A program made the translations under genes and the position numbers. From NCBI GenBank assembly GCA_003254885.1, contig QANT01006447.1:1-64000 (forward strand): a stretch of DNA of 64,000 nt, given 5' to 3'. Below are positions 44,001-56,904 of the stretch, piece after piece; positions within the stretch are counted from its first letter, which is position 1; every line of letters begins with the position of its first letter. The DNA is from Purshia tridentata. Lineage: Eukaryota > Streptophyta > Magnoliopsida > Rosales > Rosaceae. The notes under the pieces were generated by a model, which saw nothing but the letters and a program-made list of their open reading frames with translations, did no database searches and had not been told where the DNA came from.

Positions 44001-47000
44001 ATCTTAGGAATAAAAAGCATGAGTGAAATATTTATTAGACCTTTCAATGAATTTAATGTCCAAATATAAATGCTTTGAGAAGGTAAGAAACATTATATGA
44101 TGAGTACTACATATAGAAATCATGAAAAAGCGAAATATTTACCTCCCAAATTTCAGATTTTTTCACCCTTCATAGCTGTACCTACCAATGCTTAGCGGTA
44201 CCCTAGTCTAGGCCATTGAGATATGTTTGGGACAGTCATATGCATGGACAGACAAGGAGTAGGAATAGCAGGCACTCTTCTATCACAACTCTCCCACCTA
44301 AGGTCCCAAGGGGTCCCCCATATGCAGCTGGTGCAAGTTAAAATGTAGGAAAAAGGAACAGGGAAAGAGCCCCACATTTTCAAGAGGGCATCTACTGAGA
44401 AAAAGGTGAGATTTTATGGGATTAGGGTTTCAGAAAGTGAGCCAAAAAAAGGGTACAAAAGTTTAAAAACAATCATTCATGATTCAACAACATCTCATTA
44501 TGATCATGTTATGTAATGATGTTTTGCATGAAATTCATCATAAATTTTTTTATGATGAGATATGTATATATCTGGATGTTCAATATTGTAGACCCAGCTG
44601 ACATTCCTCCTCTACTCTTCAAGATATATATCTTTGCATCTTAGATTCTTAATTAAGTCATATAGCTTAAATGGGTTCCTAGGGAGGTGATGACTAAGTC
44701 AAACTAAATGTGCTGTGCAATTCAAGCTACACATACTATCATGCAAGTACTTCTTTAATTAATTGCAGTATATAGCACCTTATAAACATAAATTAATCAA
44801 GCATATCTACAAGCATATACAATTTATTTATTTATTTGAAAAAGAGATCTGCAACTTAGCTAGGAAGAACATAGATTGAATAGATGTCATCATTGGGTTT
44901 ACTTTGGAAATTTTGCTTTGAAGTATCTTTTTTCAGTTCCAAAGTTTTAAGCACGTTCGTACGCACGCTTTAAGTGAATTTTAAGAATTAAAGATTTCAT
45001 GTCATAAATACATTAGTATGTGACTATGTCTAAGTACAATAATAGAATTACATAATTAATTTAGTCTTAAACGTGATTCTCCAATTGATTAAAGGTCAAG
45101 TTCATGTACTACTTTATTTATAAACATCTCCTATGAATATGAGAGAGAGAGAGAGAGAGAGTAATGACCAACAATTTGAGTCTTTGATTGAGGTTAAAGA
45201 ATTCTAAAGCTCTGGTTAAGACTTAAGAGATCTCGAATCCCCAACTCTCATCCCATGTTGCCATGGATGGGATTTGGTTGCTTGGTTTTAGCTTTCCCAA
45301 AAGGTGAGCCATGCCAACCACGAACCAACTCTCCCTAGTATAATACAATTTCTGAGTTTTTATACTATAGTCTATGGTACCATATTTTAATTCTAACTTT
45401 ATTGTTTTCAATTTACATACATGACACCAATCACTCGGCCTTCTATAAAAGGGCACATCATTACACGTGGCAATGACCCATTTGCCCTGTTATTGGCTTT
45501 GTAATAATCTAATTGGAGAAAAAAAATGGTATCAAGGAATCTAATCCCTGTTTCCTTAATAGGGCGGTAGGCTGTAGGCTTTATTTTCATTGTCTTCACC
45601 TTTGGACTATCCTTCTTCCCGGTTTTATTCATGCTTTCTCATACAGTGTACTACATCGAAATAATCAATCATTTTTATATATTATTTAATTAAATAAAAT
45701 AGTCTAATAAGAAAACTTATATGTAATCTGCATATATATTATTTTCACCCAGGTGTATACACTGTTATATACAATATTTTCTCATAATATATACATGTGT
45801 GTGTTAGTTTATAATTTATACATGCATACTTTTTGTTTCTTTTCCTTCTATAACATATACCTAGTAAAAGGCTTAGACCAACCTAATCCACACAATTAAT
45901 CATTTACACCTGTTAATTCGTTAATTACCCATTTTTTAAAGCATGGGTTTGAATGTATATAAGATTTTTTCTTTTGGTTTGGTTAAGCAGACTAGGATTT
46001 TATAAAGCAAAGTGGGGGAAGATTCCATTATTCTAAGGCTTAGGTCACTGTGATTGCAAGTCCCAATGCCAACTAATAATGACATGAGAGAAAGAGAGAA
46101 AGGGACAGTCCATCAATGGTATAAGCCATAAGGTAGTAGAAAACCAAGAAATTTTCTAATATATTCATGAATGACCTCTAGGCTCTAGGTAGGCCTTGTT
46201 GAATGAATAATTCATTACTGCTGCCAGATGGGTCAACCTGAAACTTTAGGGGATGACCCTAGCCATTAGATGGAATTACTTTTCTGGATGATTATATCAT
46301 AAGGTATATACAAAATTTATTTATTATAAGTTATATATTTTATGTGTTTATATAATTATATCTCTTACCAAAATAATAATGAGTGTATACAATTGAAAGT
46401 TTTATATATTCTATAAAAGATACATAATTTATGAGTAATGTCTTTTGTCATGCCGTAAATTAAAATTTATACATTTAATAAAAAATTAACATATTTTACA
46501 ATTTGATTTACAATATATAAGGAACATTTACGAATAATAATTGACATTATGCATTCACCATAAAAAAAACAGCATAATGCGCCAGTCTGCTAGATAGGAC
46601 GGTCAAGTTATCACAATGGATAGCATAGATCTTCCCACACAATAATGCAGGCAGCATGAAGCAGATGCGTTAGTTTCTTAATTGATTAATTTCATAAAAA
46701 TAAGTGTGAAAATGAGCTAGATTTTGGGTCTTCTTGACCAAACAAACCCCATTGAAGATATCTTAAGCTCTTCTCCCAAGGTGTAATGAAGGACAATGTA
46801 ATAAGATAAAAGAAAAACCCCAAGAAAGAGTTGGCAATGTCAGTTGCTAGCTCAACTGGGAATAATTATCAGCTTAAACAATGCAATTATGCAACTTTTT
46901 TTTTTGTCTGCAATTATGCAACTTGAATTAATAGAACAAAGGTAAACATCAAAGTAAAATAAAATAATCAGGTTGGTTTTGGGTGAGGTCTTTTTAATAT

Positions 47001-47060
47001 TTTACAGTAGCAGTGGCGGTGGTTAATCATCAAGAGCTCTCTTTTTTATGTAAGCGTGGG
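41091..47060. other. 6-kb gene-free region upstream of bHLH49
   Basis: I found no protein gene, tRNA or clear transposon ends. It is AT-rich with small items: a CATTTGTCAAATTGACAAATG inverted repeat near 41927-41950, and a GA microsatellite at about 45139-45161. A moderately GC-rich patch at 44180-44390 has a 63-residue minus-strand frame of unclear meaning. It may be regulatory DNA for the flanking genes. Confidence 0.45.
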
Positions 47061-47068
47061 TATAAAAG
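47061..47068 (+). promoter_or_regulatory. TATA box of the bHLH gene
   Basis: TATAAAAG lies about 990 bases before the start codon. It predicts transcription from ~47093 into CT-rich leader sequence. The leader is probably spliced: a donor-like GG/GTATCTTTC near 47332 and an acceptor-like CTACTAG near 47971. Confidence 0.5.
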
Positions 47069-48056
47069 CAGGACCTTTGCCATTACTCTTCTCTTCCACT
47101 CTCTCTTTAAAGAACCTATCTTCTTTGTTTCTCTCTCTACAACATTAATAGCCTCTGTTTTTATATACAAGTTTCTCTCTCTCTTTTTTGGGTGTGTGAC
47201 AGTGAGTGTAGCAGGGTTGCTGAGCTAAATAACAGGGAGGGGGTTTGAACAAAGCCACCCCAATTCAATAAAAGATTGAGTAAAAAGCTTGAATGGAGGG
47301 CAGAGTACCAAAAGTAGCACAGAATCTGAAATGGGTATCTTTCTCTTGCCGCTTTTAGTTGGCTCTCTCTGTCTCTGTCCGTGTTTCAGAGCTGGGGTTC
47401 TGCTACTCTGACTAGGGTTTTGAATGGGGGTTTTTATTATGCTGAAATCAATGTTCTTTGTTTTAATTGACTGCCTTCCTAGACTTTTACCAGCTCTTCT
47501 TTGAACTGTCTTTTTGGGTTTCTGTCTTGGGAGGGCTTCCTTTATGAAATTTGGTACTATAAAGTTCAGAATCAGTGGTGACTTTGGAAATGGTAGCTGC
47601 CAAATTGGTGTGATATTTCGTACAGTTTTCTTTGGTACCTGGGTTTTTTTTCACTGTTTTGGCCTTCTTGTGCTCATTAATTAAAGTGGGTCGTTCTTGT
47701 TTTCTTCTTCGAAGCTGTTTCTTTCACATAGTAAATTTTTTCTGTTCTTTCTGGGTCGCTGGAACTTCTGAGGTATGTCTTTGAGACCAGTTTGAAGTTT
47801 CTCCAATTGCAAGTTTAAAATTTCATGGTTGGGGTTTGAAAGCTTGTTTGTAAAGGGTCTAATACATCTTTTGAGATTTACTTCTATGCTATTTGAGTTG
47901 AATTCTACTTTCCTTAGCTCCCCTGCTTTATTTCCTGGTTTGTGATCCCTGGTACCTTATTTAGCTACTAGGGATTGATAGAGGTGGTCAAATTTGGAGG
48001 TTGATCAGAAAAATTGTAACAGAAAGGTAGCTCTTGGTGGCTGCTTTTGGTCAGAG

Positions 48057-50736
48057 ATGGATATGGGTGACAAAGAAAAATTTGAATTAGAAAATAGGAA
48101 TGAGGATCCCATGAATTACACACCTAGTATGACCTCAGACTGGCGATTCGGTGGCTCCTATCTCACAAATACATCTATGGGGATGGTTCCTTCTGGAAAT
48201 TCTATGGCAGTTAGCAAAGGGGATCTAATTGGTTCTTCTTCCCGACCCTCTGCTTCAATGGCGGACTCGTTCAGCCCAACAGTTTGGGACAATCCACCCA
48301 ATTCACAAAACTTGGGACTTTGCGACGTTAATGCTCAGACCAGTGCAAGCACTTCAAACACAATGGGAATTAGAAAAGGCATTCCTGCCTCTTTGAGAAG
48401 TGGTATTGATAGAACACTTGATATGTGTTGGAATCCACGAAATTCAATGTTGAAGGGCGGGATTTTCTTACCAAATGGGCCTGGAATGCTCCCACAGAGC
48501 TTGTCTCAGTTTCCAGCCGATTCAGCGTTCATTGAGCGTGCAGCCAGGTTCTCGTGCTTCAATGGTGGGAATTTTAGTGATATGATGAACCCTTTTGGTG
48601 TTACTGAATCCTTGAGTCCTTACTCTAGGGATGGGGGAATGATGCAGTGGAGGCAAGAAATTGCAGCAGGCAATGGGTCGAAAGTAGTGTCCTTTTTACA
48701 ATCTCAAAAGAATGAGTTAATTGTGGGTGATGCGGCAAACGATGTTTCTTTGCCTATTGAACATGGGACTCCTACTGACAGGAGCCCACTTAAGAATGAG
48801 AAGAGAAGTGAGAGTCTTGTGAAATCTCATGATGAAGCGAAACACAATATTGATGGGTCTGGTAATGAGTCTGACGAAGCTGATTTCAGTGGCGGTGCTG
48901 GTGTTGGTCAAGAGGAGCCGTCTATGTTGGATGGTACATGTGTAGAACCTTCTTCTAAGGGCTCTAAGAAAAGGAAAAGGAGTGGCCAGGTAAAGCATCA
49001 TTTTGAATGGTGCTGGTGTACAATGGGTTTTTTTTTCTTTTTCCCCTTATCCATATCATTTATCTTTGATGGCAGGATAATGAACTTCATCAAGCCAAAT
49101 TAGGTGCACAGCAACCTGGTGAATCAACAAAGGATACTGAAATTCAACAGAAGGGAGACCAACACCTAGCTTTAACTACCACCAAGACTACCGGAAAACA
49201 TGGTAAACAAGGGTCGCAGACGTCTGATCCAGCAAAAGAAGAATATATTCATGTTAGAGCTCGAAGAGGCCAGGCAACAAATAGCCATAGTCTTGCAGAA
49301 AGAGTAAGTTTTCATTTTGAAATTTTTAATTTTTACATTTTGGGTTGGAAGTTGATTGATTTTGGCTACAGGTCAGAAGGGAGAAGATCAGTGAGAGGAT
49401 GAAGTTTCTTCAAGATCTTGTACCTGGATGCAGCAAGGTTATTTTGTTTGAATTAATAGCTTAAAGAAGGGAATATTGTCAATTTCTTACCTGAAAGTTG
49501 TCTAGTGCTATTCATGACAATCGACTGGTTTTTGCAGGTAACCGGAAAGGCTGTGATGCTGGACGAAATCATTAACTATGTACAATCATTGCAACGGCAG
49601 GTTGAGGTATGTAAATTTGTTTTGCTTCCTCTTCTTCTGAGGTTGTGGTTCTCAGTGTATCCAGTGTAATTGGGTCTTTTCCTGTATCTTGGATTGGGGC
49701 ATCAAACATTTGATCTCATTAACAGTTTTGGTTGGGAAACCTGGTTTCTTTAACTTTATGCAACTTCTGTGTTTTGGACTAAGATCTATTCATAACTTGT
49801 TAAGTTGATTTAGTTCTTGCTTCTAAGAAAAATATTGCAAATAGATAAACCCATTACTAATATGAGAATAGCTTAAACGTTCATAGAGGCTATTTACTCA
49901 GTTTTTACTGTTTTGAATTTATGTTTGAGACGTGTGCTTCTGATTAGTCAAGTGTACTCGATCATATGCACTGACCTGTCCCTTCTGCAGTTTTTGTCAA
50001 TGAAGCTTGCAACAGTGAATCCACGACTGGATTTTAATATTGAAGGCCTCCTTGCAAAAGATGTAAGTGATAATTCCTTTACTCCATGAGAAGTGCAGAA
50101 TAAGCATCTATATATATATATATATGTGCCTCATCTGATTCACCCTTATACATCCTACATTTCTACACAGATCCTTCAGTCACGGGTTGGACCTTCATCT
50201 ACGCTGGGGTTTTCTCCGGATATGCCTATTTCTTATCCTCCACTACATCCATCTCAATCAGGACTTATCCAAGCAGGCATTCCTGGCATCGGGAGCCCTT
50301 CTGATATAATTCGGAGAGCCATGGTTTCCCAAATGACACCTATGACTGGAGGATTCAAGGAGCCTTCTCAGGTATCTTTCAAATGATGCCTAGAATTGTG
50401 TTACGTATGCAATCTGGATGTTACGCCATACACCATGTACACCTGAATGTTATTCTTCTGCTCAGCTTTCAGACTCTCTATAATGTTACTTACAAGTTAC
50501 AACTGAATTTTTATACTCATATATTTGGCTACAGCTGCCCAATGTGTGGGAGGATGAGCTCCACAACGTTGTCCAGATGAGCTATGGAACCAGTACACCA
50601 CCCAATAGCCAAGATGTCGATGGTATTTGTCATTTATCCATATAAGCATTTTTGATATTGCTCTGGTATCTTGAACCAATGCTCTTCTGAATTTGCAGGG
50701 TCTATGACACCAGGCCGTATGAAAGTTGAACTTTGA
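48057..50736 (+). CDS. BHLH49: bHLH transcription factor, bHLH49 / CIB type
   Basis: Eight exons, 48057-48989, 49076-49303, 49372-49437, 49538-49606, 49991-50062, 50171-50371, 50535-50622 and 50699-50736, give 564 residues. The upstream in-frame codons lack an ATG, so the start is [11 protein letters not shown]. The N-terminal half is Ser/Asn-rich with the group motif [20 protein letters not shown]. Then come a basic nuclear signal ([11 protein letters not shown]), [20 protein letters not shown], the basic helix [20 protein letters not shown], and the loop and second helix [20 protein letters not shown]. The protein ends MKVEL, like the MKVEP end of relatives. The His/Glu/Arg pattern in the basic region predicts E-box (G-box) binding. 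CIB relatives act with cryptochromes in flowering and cell elongation. The neighbouring PPR gene points to bHLH49 (At1g68920), while the region also matches CIB5 (At1g26260). Confidence 0.93.
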
Positions 50737-51222
50737 TTATACAATTTCATATTTATGCCAAGCAACATTATCACGGCCCCCATATATGCACAATACTACA
50801 CCTTAATGAAATAACAATGATCATGATATTCCTTCTTCGACCCATCACCAAGGATGATGAAGATACCACTTGAAGCTCTACCCAGTTAAATGTGAAGGCT
50901 TTGACCTAGAGGGTTCTCAGAAATATAGTACAGGAGCAGCAGATGACGTGTACTTTATTGTTGAAGCATCATATATTAGAAACGCAGAAAGGTGAAATTC
51001 TTTGCTCAAGGAAGTGGGTTTGTTCCCTGAATTAATGTATAGAAAATACAGAGATAGTAGTAGGGAAGCTGAGATGGGGATTTCCTTGTATCTGGGGATG
51101 AAGATGGGCTGGGTGTGAGTAACAAAGAAATTTACAATGAGAATCTTGGTGAAGTTTTTGTTCATTTTAGAACATGAAGTCGTTTGTGTTGATTATGTAT
51201 CATCAAATGTAATGATATTTCT

Positions 51223-51262
<40 letters not shown>

Positions 51263-51878
51263 GTCTCAACAATTATGAGTTTTCAATTCTTCCCAATACT
51301 CATTACAACTTACCAATGGTTAATTAAGAAACTTGGTCGTCTGTTAACTACAACTAGCCATGGTATACGTTTAATATCTAGTAAAAAATGTATGAGAAAT
51401 GCGTTAGTTTTAATAAAATAAAAATAGAATAATTAGAGATATTGAATTCAAATAATTAGTTTTGATGACATTAGATTCTACTTTGGACGGAATCGACGGA
51501 TATAATGATTATAATTAGAATATTAAACTGAGCAGTATAATTAAAATAATATATCTATGTTTTTTAAACTTCCAGAAGCACCCTTGTGCAGTAGTGCCTG
51601 TAAATCTGTGATGCATGTATGTCAAGATATGTACCAATTTTTAGTGGACAATATTTTGGTGCTTCCACAGTTCCACTTTCCACCCCCCTCCATGATAATT
51701 TGCGCCTAAATTTAAAATTATTTATTTATTTATTATTCATTTGGAAAGTCAGATATTGTGAGGCGGTCCTACCTCAAGCTTACCATGAACTCGAGTCCAT
51801 CCGATCACAAACTCTTCTCTAACTTACACTTGGCTCCTTCTCTTTCTGCTTGTCTTTGCCGCCAAAGGTCTTCCGCTA
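50737..51878. other. bHLH 3' UTR and PPR promoter
   Basis: No gene seen. A long CT microsatellite lies at about 51219-51262. Confidence 0.5.
51219..51262 (+). repeat. CT microsatellite
   Basis: An uninterrupted run of about 20 CT units between the bHLH and PPR genes. Confidence 0.9.
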
Positions 51879-54110
51879 ATGTCTTGGTCCTCTAACTACT
51901 ACTGTAACTTACTCAAACAATGCTGCCAAGTAGGAAACCATGCACAAGCAAAGAAGCTCCACTGCCACATTATCAAAACCTTGACGACTCCCGAAACCTT
52001 TCTTCTCAACAACCTCATTTCCGCTTACGGGAAATTAGGCACCTTAAGCTATGCTCGCCATGTGTTCGATCAAATACCTCACCCAACCCTTTTCTCATGG
52101 AACTCCATTCTCTCCGTTTATTCTAAAGCGGGTCGTCTTTCTGAGATGCAAGAAATCTTCAATCTCATGCCAAGCCGAGATGGGGTGTCTTGGAATTCAT
52201 TTATTTCGGGCCATGCGTGCTGTGGTTTGGTTGCTGAGGCTGTGAAGGCTTATAGTTTGATGTTAAGGGATGGACCCGTTAATTTGAACCGGATCACATT
52301 CTCCACGATGTTTGTACTTTCATCGAAGCAGGGGTGTGTGGACTTGGGTCGACAGTTTCATGGGCATGTAGTGAAATTTGGGTTCGAATCGTCTGTGTTT
52401 GTTGGTAGTCCTTTGGTGGACATGTACTCAAAATCAGGGCTAATATATGACGCAAAGCAGGCTTTTGATTCGATGCCAGAGAAAAATGTGGTTATGTATA
52501 ATACGATGATCACTGGGCTTTTGCGGCACGGATTGATCAACGATGCTGAATGTTTATTTAGTAAAATGCCTGAAAAAGATTCAATTTCATGGACAACAAT
52601 GATTACGGGACTTACTCAAAATGGTTCAGGCAGAAAAGCACTTGATTTGTTTAGAAATATGAGATTGGAAGGTTTAAGTATGGATCAATATACGTTTGGT
52701 AGTATGTTGACCGCATGTGGGGGCCTATTTGCCTTGGAAGAGGGCAAGCAAGTTCATGCTTATATTTTCAGGACAAATTTTATAGATAATATCTTCGTTG
52801 GTAGTGCTCTTGTTGACATGTATTGCAAGTGTAGAAGCATAAAAGCAGCAGAAACAGTTTTCAAGAGAATGAACCACAAGAATGTAGTATCGTGGACTGC
52901 AATGGTTGTGGGCTATGGCCAGAATGGGTACAGTGAAGAAGCTGTTAGATTTTTTTGTGATATGCAGAGAAATGGGGTTGAACCAGATGATTTTACCTTG
53001 GGAAGTGTGATTAGCTCATGTGCAAACCTAGCAAGCTTAGAAGAAGGTGCCCAGTTCCATGGTCAAGCTCTAGTTTCAGGCTTGATTTTCTTCATTACAG
53101 TTTCAAATGCACTTGTCACATTATATGGCAAATGTGGAAGCATTGAAGACTCCCATAGGCTGTTCAATGAGATGGACGTCAGGGATGAAGTCTCCTGGAC
53201 AGCATTGGTTTCTGGGTATGCCCGGTTTGGAAAAGCCTATGAGACAATTGATTTGTTTGAAAGGATGTTGGCGCATGGTTTGAAACCTGATGGAGTTACT
53301 TTTATAGGGGTTCTTTCAGCATGCAGTAGAGCAGGACTCGTGGAGAATGGACGTCAGTATTTTGAATCAATGGTAAAAGAATATGGAATTACACCAATTG
53401 TTGATCACTACACTTGCATAATTGACCTTCTTAGCCGAGCTGGAAGGCTAGAAGAAGCAAAAGGGTTCATAAATAAGATGCCTTTTCGTCCTGATGCAAT
53501 TGGTTGGGCCACCCTGCTGAGCTCATGTAGACTTCACCTTAATATGGAAATTGGAAAATGGGCAGCTGAGTCTCTTTTGGAATTAGAGCCCCAAAATCCT
53601 GCAAGCTATATCTTGCTCTCAAGCATCTATGCTGCTAAAGGGAAATGGGATGATGTGGCTAAATTAAGGACAGGAATGAGAGATAAGAGGGTTAGAAAGG
53701 AACCAGGATGTAGTTGGATCAAATATAAGGGCAGGGTGCACATTTTCTCTGCAGATGACCAATCAAGTCCATTTTCAGATCAGATATATGCTGAGCTGGA
53801 GACACTAAATTGCAAAATGATTGAAGAGGGTTATGAGCCAGATATGAGTTCTGTTCTTCATGATGTTGAGGAATCAGAAAAGATGAAGATGCTTAATTAC
53901 CACAGTGAGAAGCTTGCAATTGCCTTTGGATTGATATTTACTCCTGCTGGCCTTCCTATACGAGTAGTTAAAAACCTTAGAGTATGTGGGGATTGCCACA
54001 ATGCTACTAAATATATTTCCAAGATCACCAAGAGAGAGATACTTGTAAGAGATGCTGCCCGATACCATTTATTTAAAGATGGAACTTGTTCATGTGGAGA
54101 TTTCTGGTGA
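51879..54110 (+). CDS. PLS-class pentatricopeptide protein with DYW domain (At1g68930 type)
   Basis: Single exon, 743 residues, the same length I recall for Arabidopsis At1g68930. Repeats run from residue ~15 to ~520 in the P-L-S rhythm (SWNSFISGHACCGLVAEA, VVMYNTMITGLLRHGLI, SWTTMITGLTQNGSG, SWTALVSGYARFGKAYE). Then E/E+ motifs follow (PDAIGWATLLSSCRLHLNME, PGCSWIKYKGRVHIF). The last ~95 residues are a DYW domain with zinc/deaminase features HSEKLAIAFGL and CGDCHNATK, and the terminal CSCGDFW. Such proteins bind organellar RNA and edit C to U. The C-terminal triplet is DFW, a tolerated variant of DYW. A mitochondrial target is suggested for the family member, but the presequence here is weak. 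The target site cannot be read from sequence alone. Confidence 0.92.
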   Translation: MSWSSNYYCNLLKQCCQVGNHAQAKKLHCHIIKTLTTPETFLLNNLISAYGKLGTLSYARHVFDQIPHPTLFSWNSILSVYSKAGRLSEMQEIFNLMPSRDGVSWNSFISGHACCGLVAEAVKAYSLMLRDGPVNLNRITFSTMFVLSSKQGCVDLGRQFHGHVVKFGFESSVFVGSPLVDMYSKSGLIYDAKQAFDSMPEKNVVMYNTMITGLLRHGLINDAECLFSKMPEKDSISWTTMITGLTQNGSGRKALDLFRNMRLEGLSMDQYTFGSMLTACGGLFALEEGKQVHAYIFRTNFIDNIFVGSALVDMYCKCRSIKAAETVFKRMNHKNVVSWTAMVVGYGQNGYSEEAVRFFCDMQRNGVEPDDFTLGSVISSCANLASLEEGAQFHGQALVSGLIFFITVSNALVTLYGKCGSIEDSHRLFNEMDVRDEVSWTALVSGYARFGKAYETIDLFERMLAHGLKPDGVTFIGVLSACSRAGLVENGRQYFESMVKEYGITPIVDHYTCIIDLLSRAGRLEEAKGFINKMPFRPDAIGWATLLSSCRLHLNMEIGKWAAESLLELEPQNPASYILLSSIYAAKGKWDDVAKLRTGMRDKRVRKEPGCSWIKYKGRVHIFSADDQSSPFSDQIYAELETLNCKMIEEGYEPDMSSVLHDVEESEKMKMLNYHSEKLAIAFGLIFTPAGLPIRVVKNLRVCGDCHNATKYISKITKREILVRDAARYHLFKDGTCSCGDFW

Positions 54111-54854
54111 TGGGATTGAAATAGTGTCAAAAGCTGTTAGAGAGAATTGTAAAACCATATATATATTAGGCAAGTGACCGAACTCAGAATTTCACGAGTT
54201 TCAGTAAATTAATTTGTTGCTTCATATACATAGATGCGTTGGGACATCACTAGAGCAATTGAGAGCCGTTTTGCATGAAGTAACTATTTAAGAACAACAT
54301 CTTTGTAAGATTAAAACAACATAATTGTTTTTATCTCAGGGATTCTAACAGTCAGAATTGTAGGCGAGCTCAAGCTTAAAAAAAAAAAAAAGGATAATTT
54401 CAGGCTGAGAAGGTAATCATCCTTGGAAAATCCATGATCAATTGCTCTAGTTTAACTTAGAAAATGTGAGATTAACTTCAGCGACTCATTGGATTATCTT
54501 TTAGTGGACTGCAGTGCATCACACCAAGGATTATATATGCTTTTCACCAAGTGGCTAACTAGTAACTGCTCATAGATTATGACCTCACTAAGCAGTGGAC
54601 CCTTGGCTTACCGAATCTTTGCATTGTTTATTTGTATAAATTGATGGCTGCAAAGTATCAGGAGTGGGTATGTAATGGTTTTCAAACTGTTAAAATGAAC
54701 TGCATTCCCAATAGATTCATGTCTATGCAAGCCTTACAAAATAATACAAGCAACATCTAAAACAAAGGAATAATAAAAATCTTGAAATTACAAGGTATAT
54801 ATGTTTTTAATCATTGTGAATCCGAAGCATGGCCAGAAAATAGTGATCTAACTT
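54111..54854. other. convergent 3' region
   Basis: 3' flanks of the PPR and PRXL2-like genes; an A-run at 54380-54391; no gene seen. Confidence 0.5.
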
Positions 54855-56904
54855 TCATTCAAATTGCTGCGATCTTTTACTGGCCTCCTCTTGACCTTCA
54901 TGTTGGTTCTGCATTAGGTTAAAGATCAGCTGTTAAAAATAAAATTTATATTTGATGCAGACTCGGGAAGAATTAGAAAAGTCAACAAGAATTACCTGCA
55001 ACTGAGTACAGATCTCAATGACTTCAGCTACAGGTGCCCAATCGCCAAAGTTCCTCTCAATAAACTGGTATGCAATGCCACTCCTCCCACTGCCAACTAT
55101 AAAGAGTCCCCCCTTAATTTCACCTTCTCCTTTGAAGTTCTGCTGTATTCCCATAGCTTTTGAACGCTTGTAATTTGCTATAGCTCGAGGATTGAAAACA
55201 AAACCTGATAGAAATTTTTCCTTGAGCAGTTTCCCTCCACCAAGTGCTTTGAAGAATTCCATAGAACGATCAAATAGTACAACACCGCCCCAATATCGAG
55301 GCCAGAAGTCTTTTACCTGCAGTATCAAAATAATACATCAATCATAATTTTATGGTAAAATCCGGAAAGTTGAAGTGTACTAAATACCTCTGACTCCATA
55401 TGCTCATGAAGAACTGCAAATAGTTGAACTCCTAGTGCGTCAAATATGGGTTTTTTGGCATATAGCTGATGAGCTTCAGCTCTACACATGATGCACCTGT
55501 TTCAAGTCAATATATATTATATACACACAAGAGAATTAATTAGTTTCAAGAAAGAAGCTCATATCTTATAGAAAACTCTGTTTCTCACAGTATTGTTGAG
55601 CCAGCTCTTCAAGGTCATACACTATTTTTGACTGTTTTATTTACATCCCTTTGGACTATAAGACATGGTTATCACTTATCATCCTATATCAACATATCCA
55701 CATCATGTGCCCTTTATTGTTAGTTTATAAACATCTGTCTTGTATTTACAGAATACACCCCCATGAAAGTGTTGATTAACGAAGCCTCCTACTTGTCTCA
55801 TTTCTTGACACCATAGTCAGCACTTAGTGTCAAACAAAGCCATGTCACACTGCAGAGTATAAGAACTTACCCAGGACGTCGGATGCAGAGAATCACAGCT
55901 GGTTTGTTTCGCCACAGTTCTGAAGCCTTCATTGGAGGTGTTTTGGTTTTCACCAATTGCTCCATCCCAATCTTATACTCTGGAGTCAGCTTCTGAATTG
56001 AGATGTTTTCGATAGCAGAGTATGGAGCAATTTTGTCAACTACAGGAGGGGGTTGTACACAACCACATGCTCTAGGCTCAGCTGGCTCCATGGCAACCAA
56101 CCCTTTGAAGATGTATCCATCCTTGATTTTAAAGTCTGCCAGTGATCGCTCAATAGATTTGTCATTTATCGAACTACTTCTCGCTGTGGATTTTCTTAGA
56201 CTCTGCATACTTTGAGAGTTTACAGATTGAAAACTCCTGTACATGCTACTATTTTTGGAAAGTGTGCTATTTGTTTTTGTGGCAGGGGGAGGATAGGATT
56301 GTGGTGAGTTATCTGCACAGGCATTGGTTCTATCCATGAAACGGGCAATATGGCCTCGTTTCATGCCAAACTGAGAAGAAATAGCAGCGGTGCCTAAGCT
56401 AAGGAGCTCAGGCAGACATTTCTCACTGGATTCAAACTTGTCTCCATATTGCATCAAAGCACGGTCGTGCAGGTATGACCTGATTTCCAGTGCATCCTAG
56501 AGTACACAAAAGAAATGCCTTAGAGGCAGATTGATATGGTGTTTCTTTTCTGTGATAAATAAGTGGAATCAAACCAAATAATGAGACATGATTTTGTGGA
56601 TTCATACATGATGTTCAGATATATATATATATATATATATATGGAATGATTGTTGAAAAACTGAACTATGAAATTTAATATTTAGTTTTAACTTTTAACT
56701 TTTAAGTAGCATGTGACAGAAAATGAAAATATGGTTCTCTAAACAACCAACCTTCTGGTGTTGTGTCATGTTTAATGCATCCATGTCCTCCAAAGTCATG
56801 ATCTTCAAGGTTGGCACGTCATCCCAGCCTTCTTCTAACAGTTTTGGTAGCAGTTCTTTCAGAACTCCATTTCCAACAAATTCCTCAACTGAAAAAGAAG
56901 CCAT
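54855..56904 (-). CDS. SAM-like domain plus peroxiredoxin-like 2 (AhpC/TSA family) protein
   Basis: The exons on the minus strand are 56904-56752, 56496-55871, 55496-55388, 55316-54996 and 54908-54855, 420 residues. Residues ~5-70 (VEEFVGNGVLKELLPKLLEE, MTLEDMDALNMTQHQK, DALEIRSYLHDRAL) look like a SAM domain, used for protein-protein contacts. A Ser-rich linker follows. The C-terminal ~200 residues match the PRXL2/FAM213 thioredoxin-fold group: VILCIRRPGCIMCRAEAHQL with a C-x-x-C pair, LGVQLFAVLHEHMESEVKDF, and GEIKGGLFIVGSGRSGIAYQ. Animal members reduce substrates such as prostaglandin H2 or act as antioxidants. The plant substrate is unknown. I see no transit peptide. The last exon adds a short Gln/Glu-rich tail. 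Confidence 0.75.
56621..56641 (+). repeat. AT microsatellite in the first intron of the PRXL2-like gene
   Basis: About ten AT units, between exons 1 and 2. Confidence 0.85.

Noticed and set aside
44180-44390. GC-richer patch with a self-complementary look, considered as a microRNA hairpin
   Set aside because: No known mature plant microRNA sequence and no extended stem could be recognised by eye.
46720-46750. TTCTTGACC stretch resembling a TAS3 trans-acting siRNA
   Set aside because: Only the first nine bases match, and no second repeat or miR390 site was found.
48717-49001. 94-residue antisense frame inside the first bHLH exon
   Set aside because: A shadow of the well-supported bHLH coding sequence.
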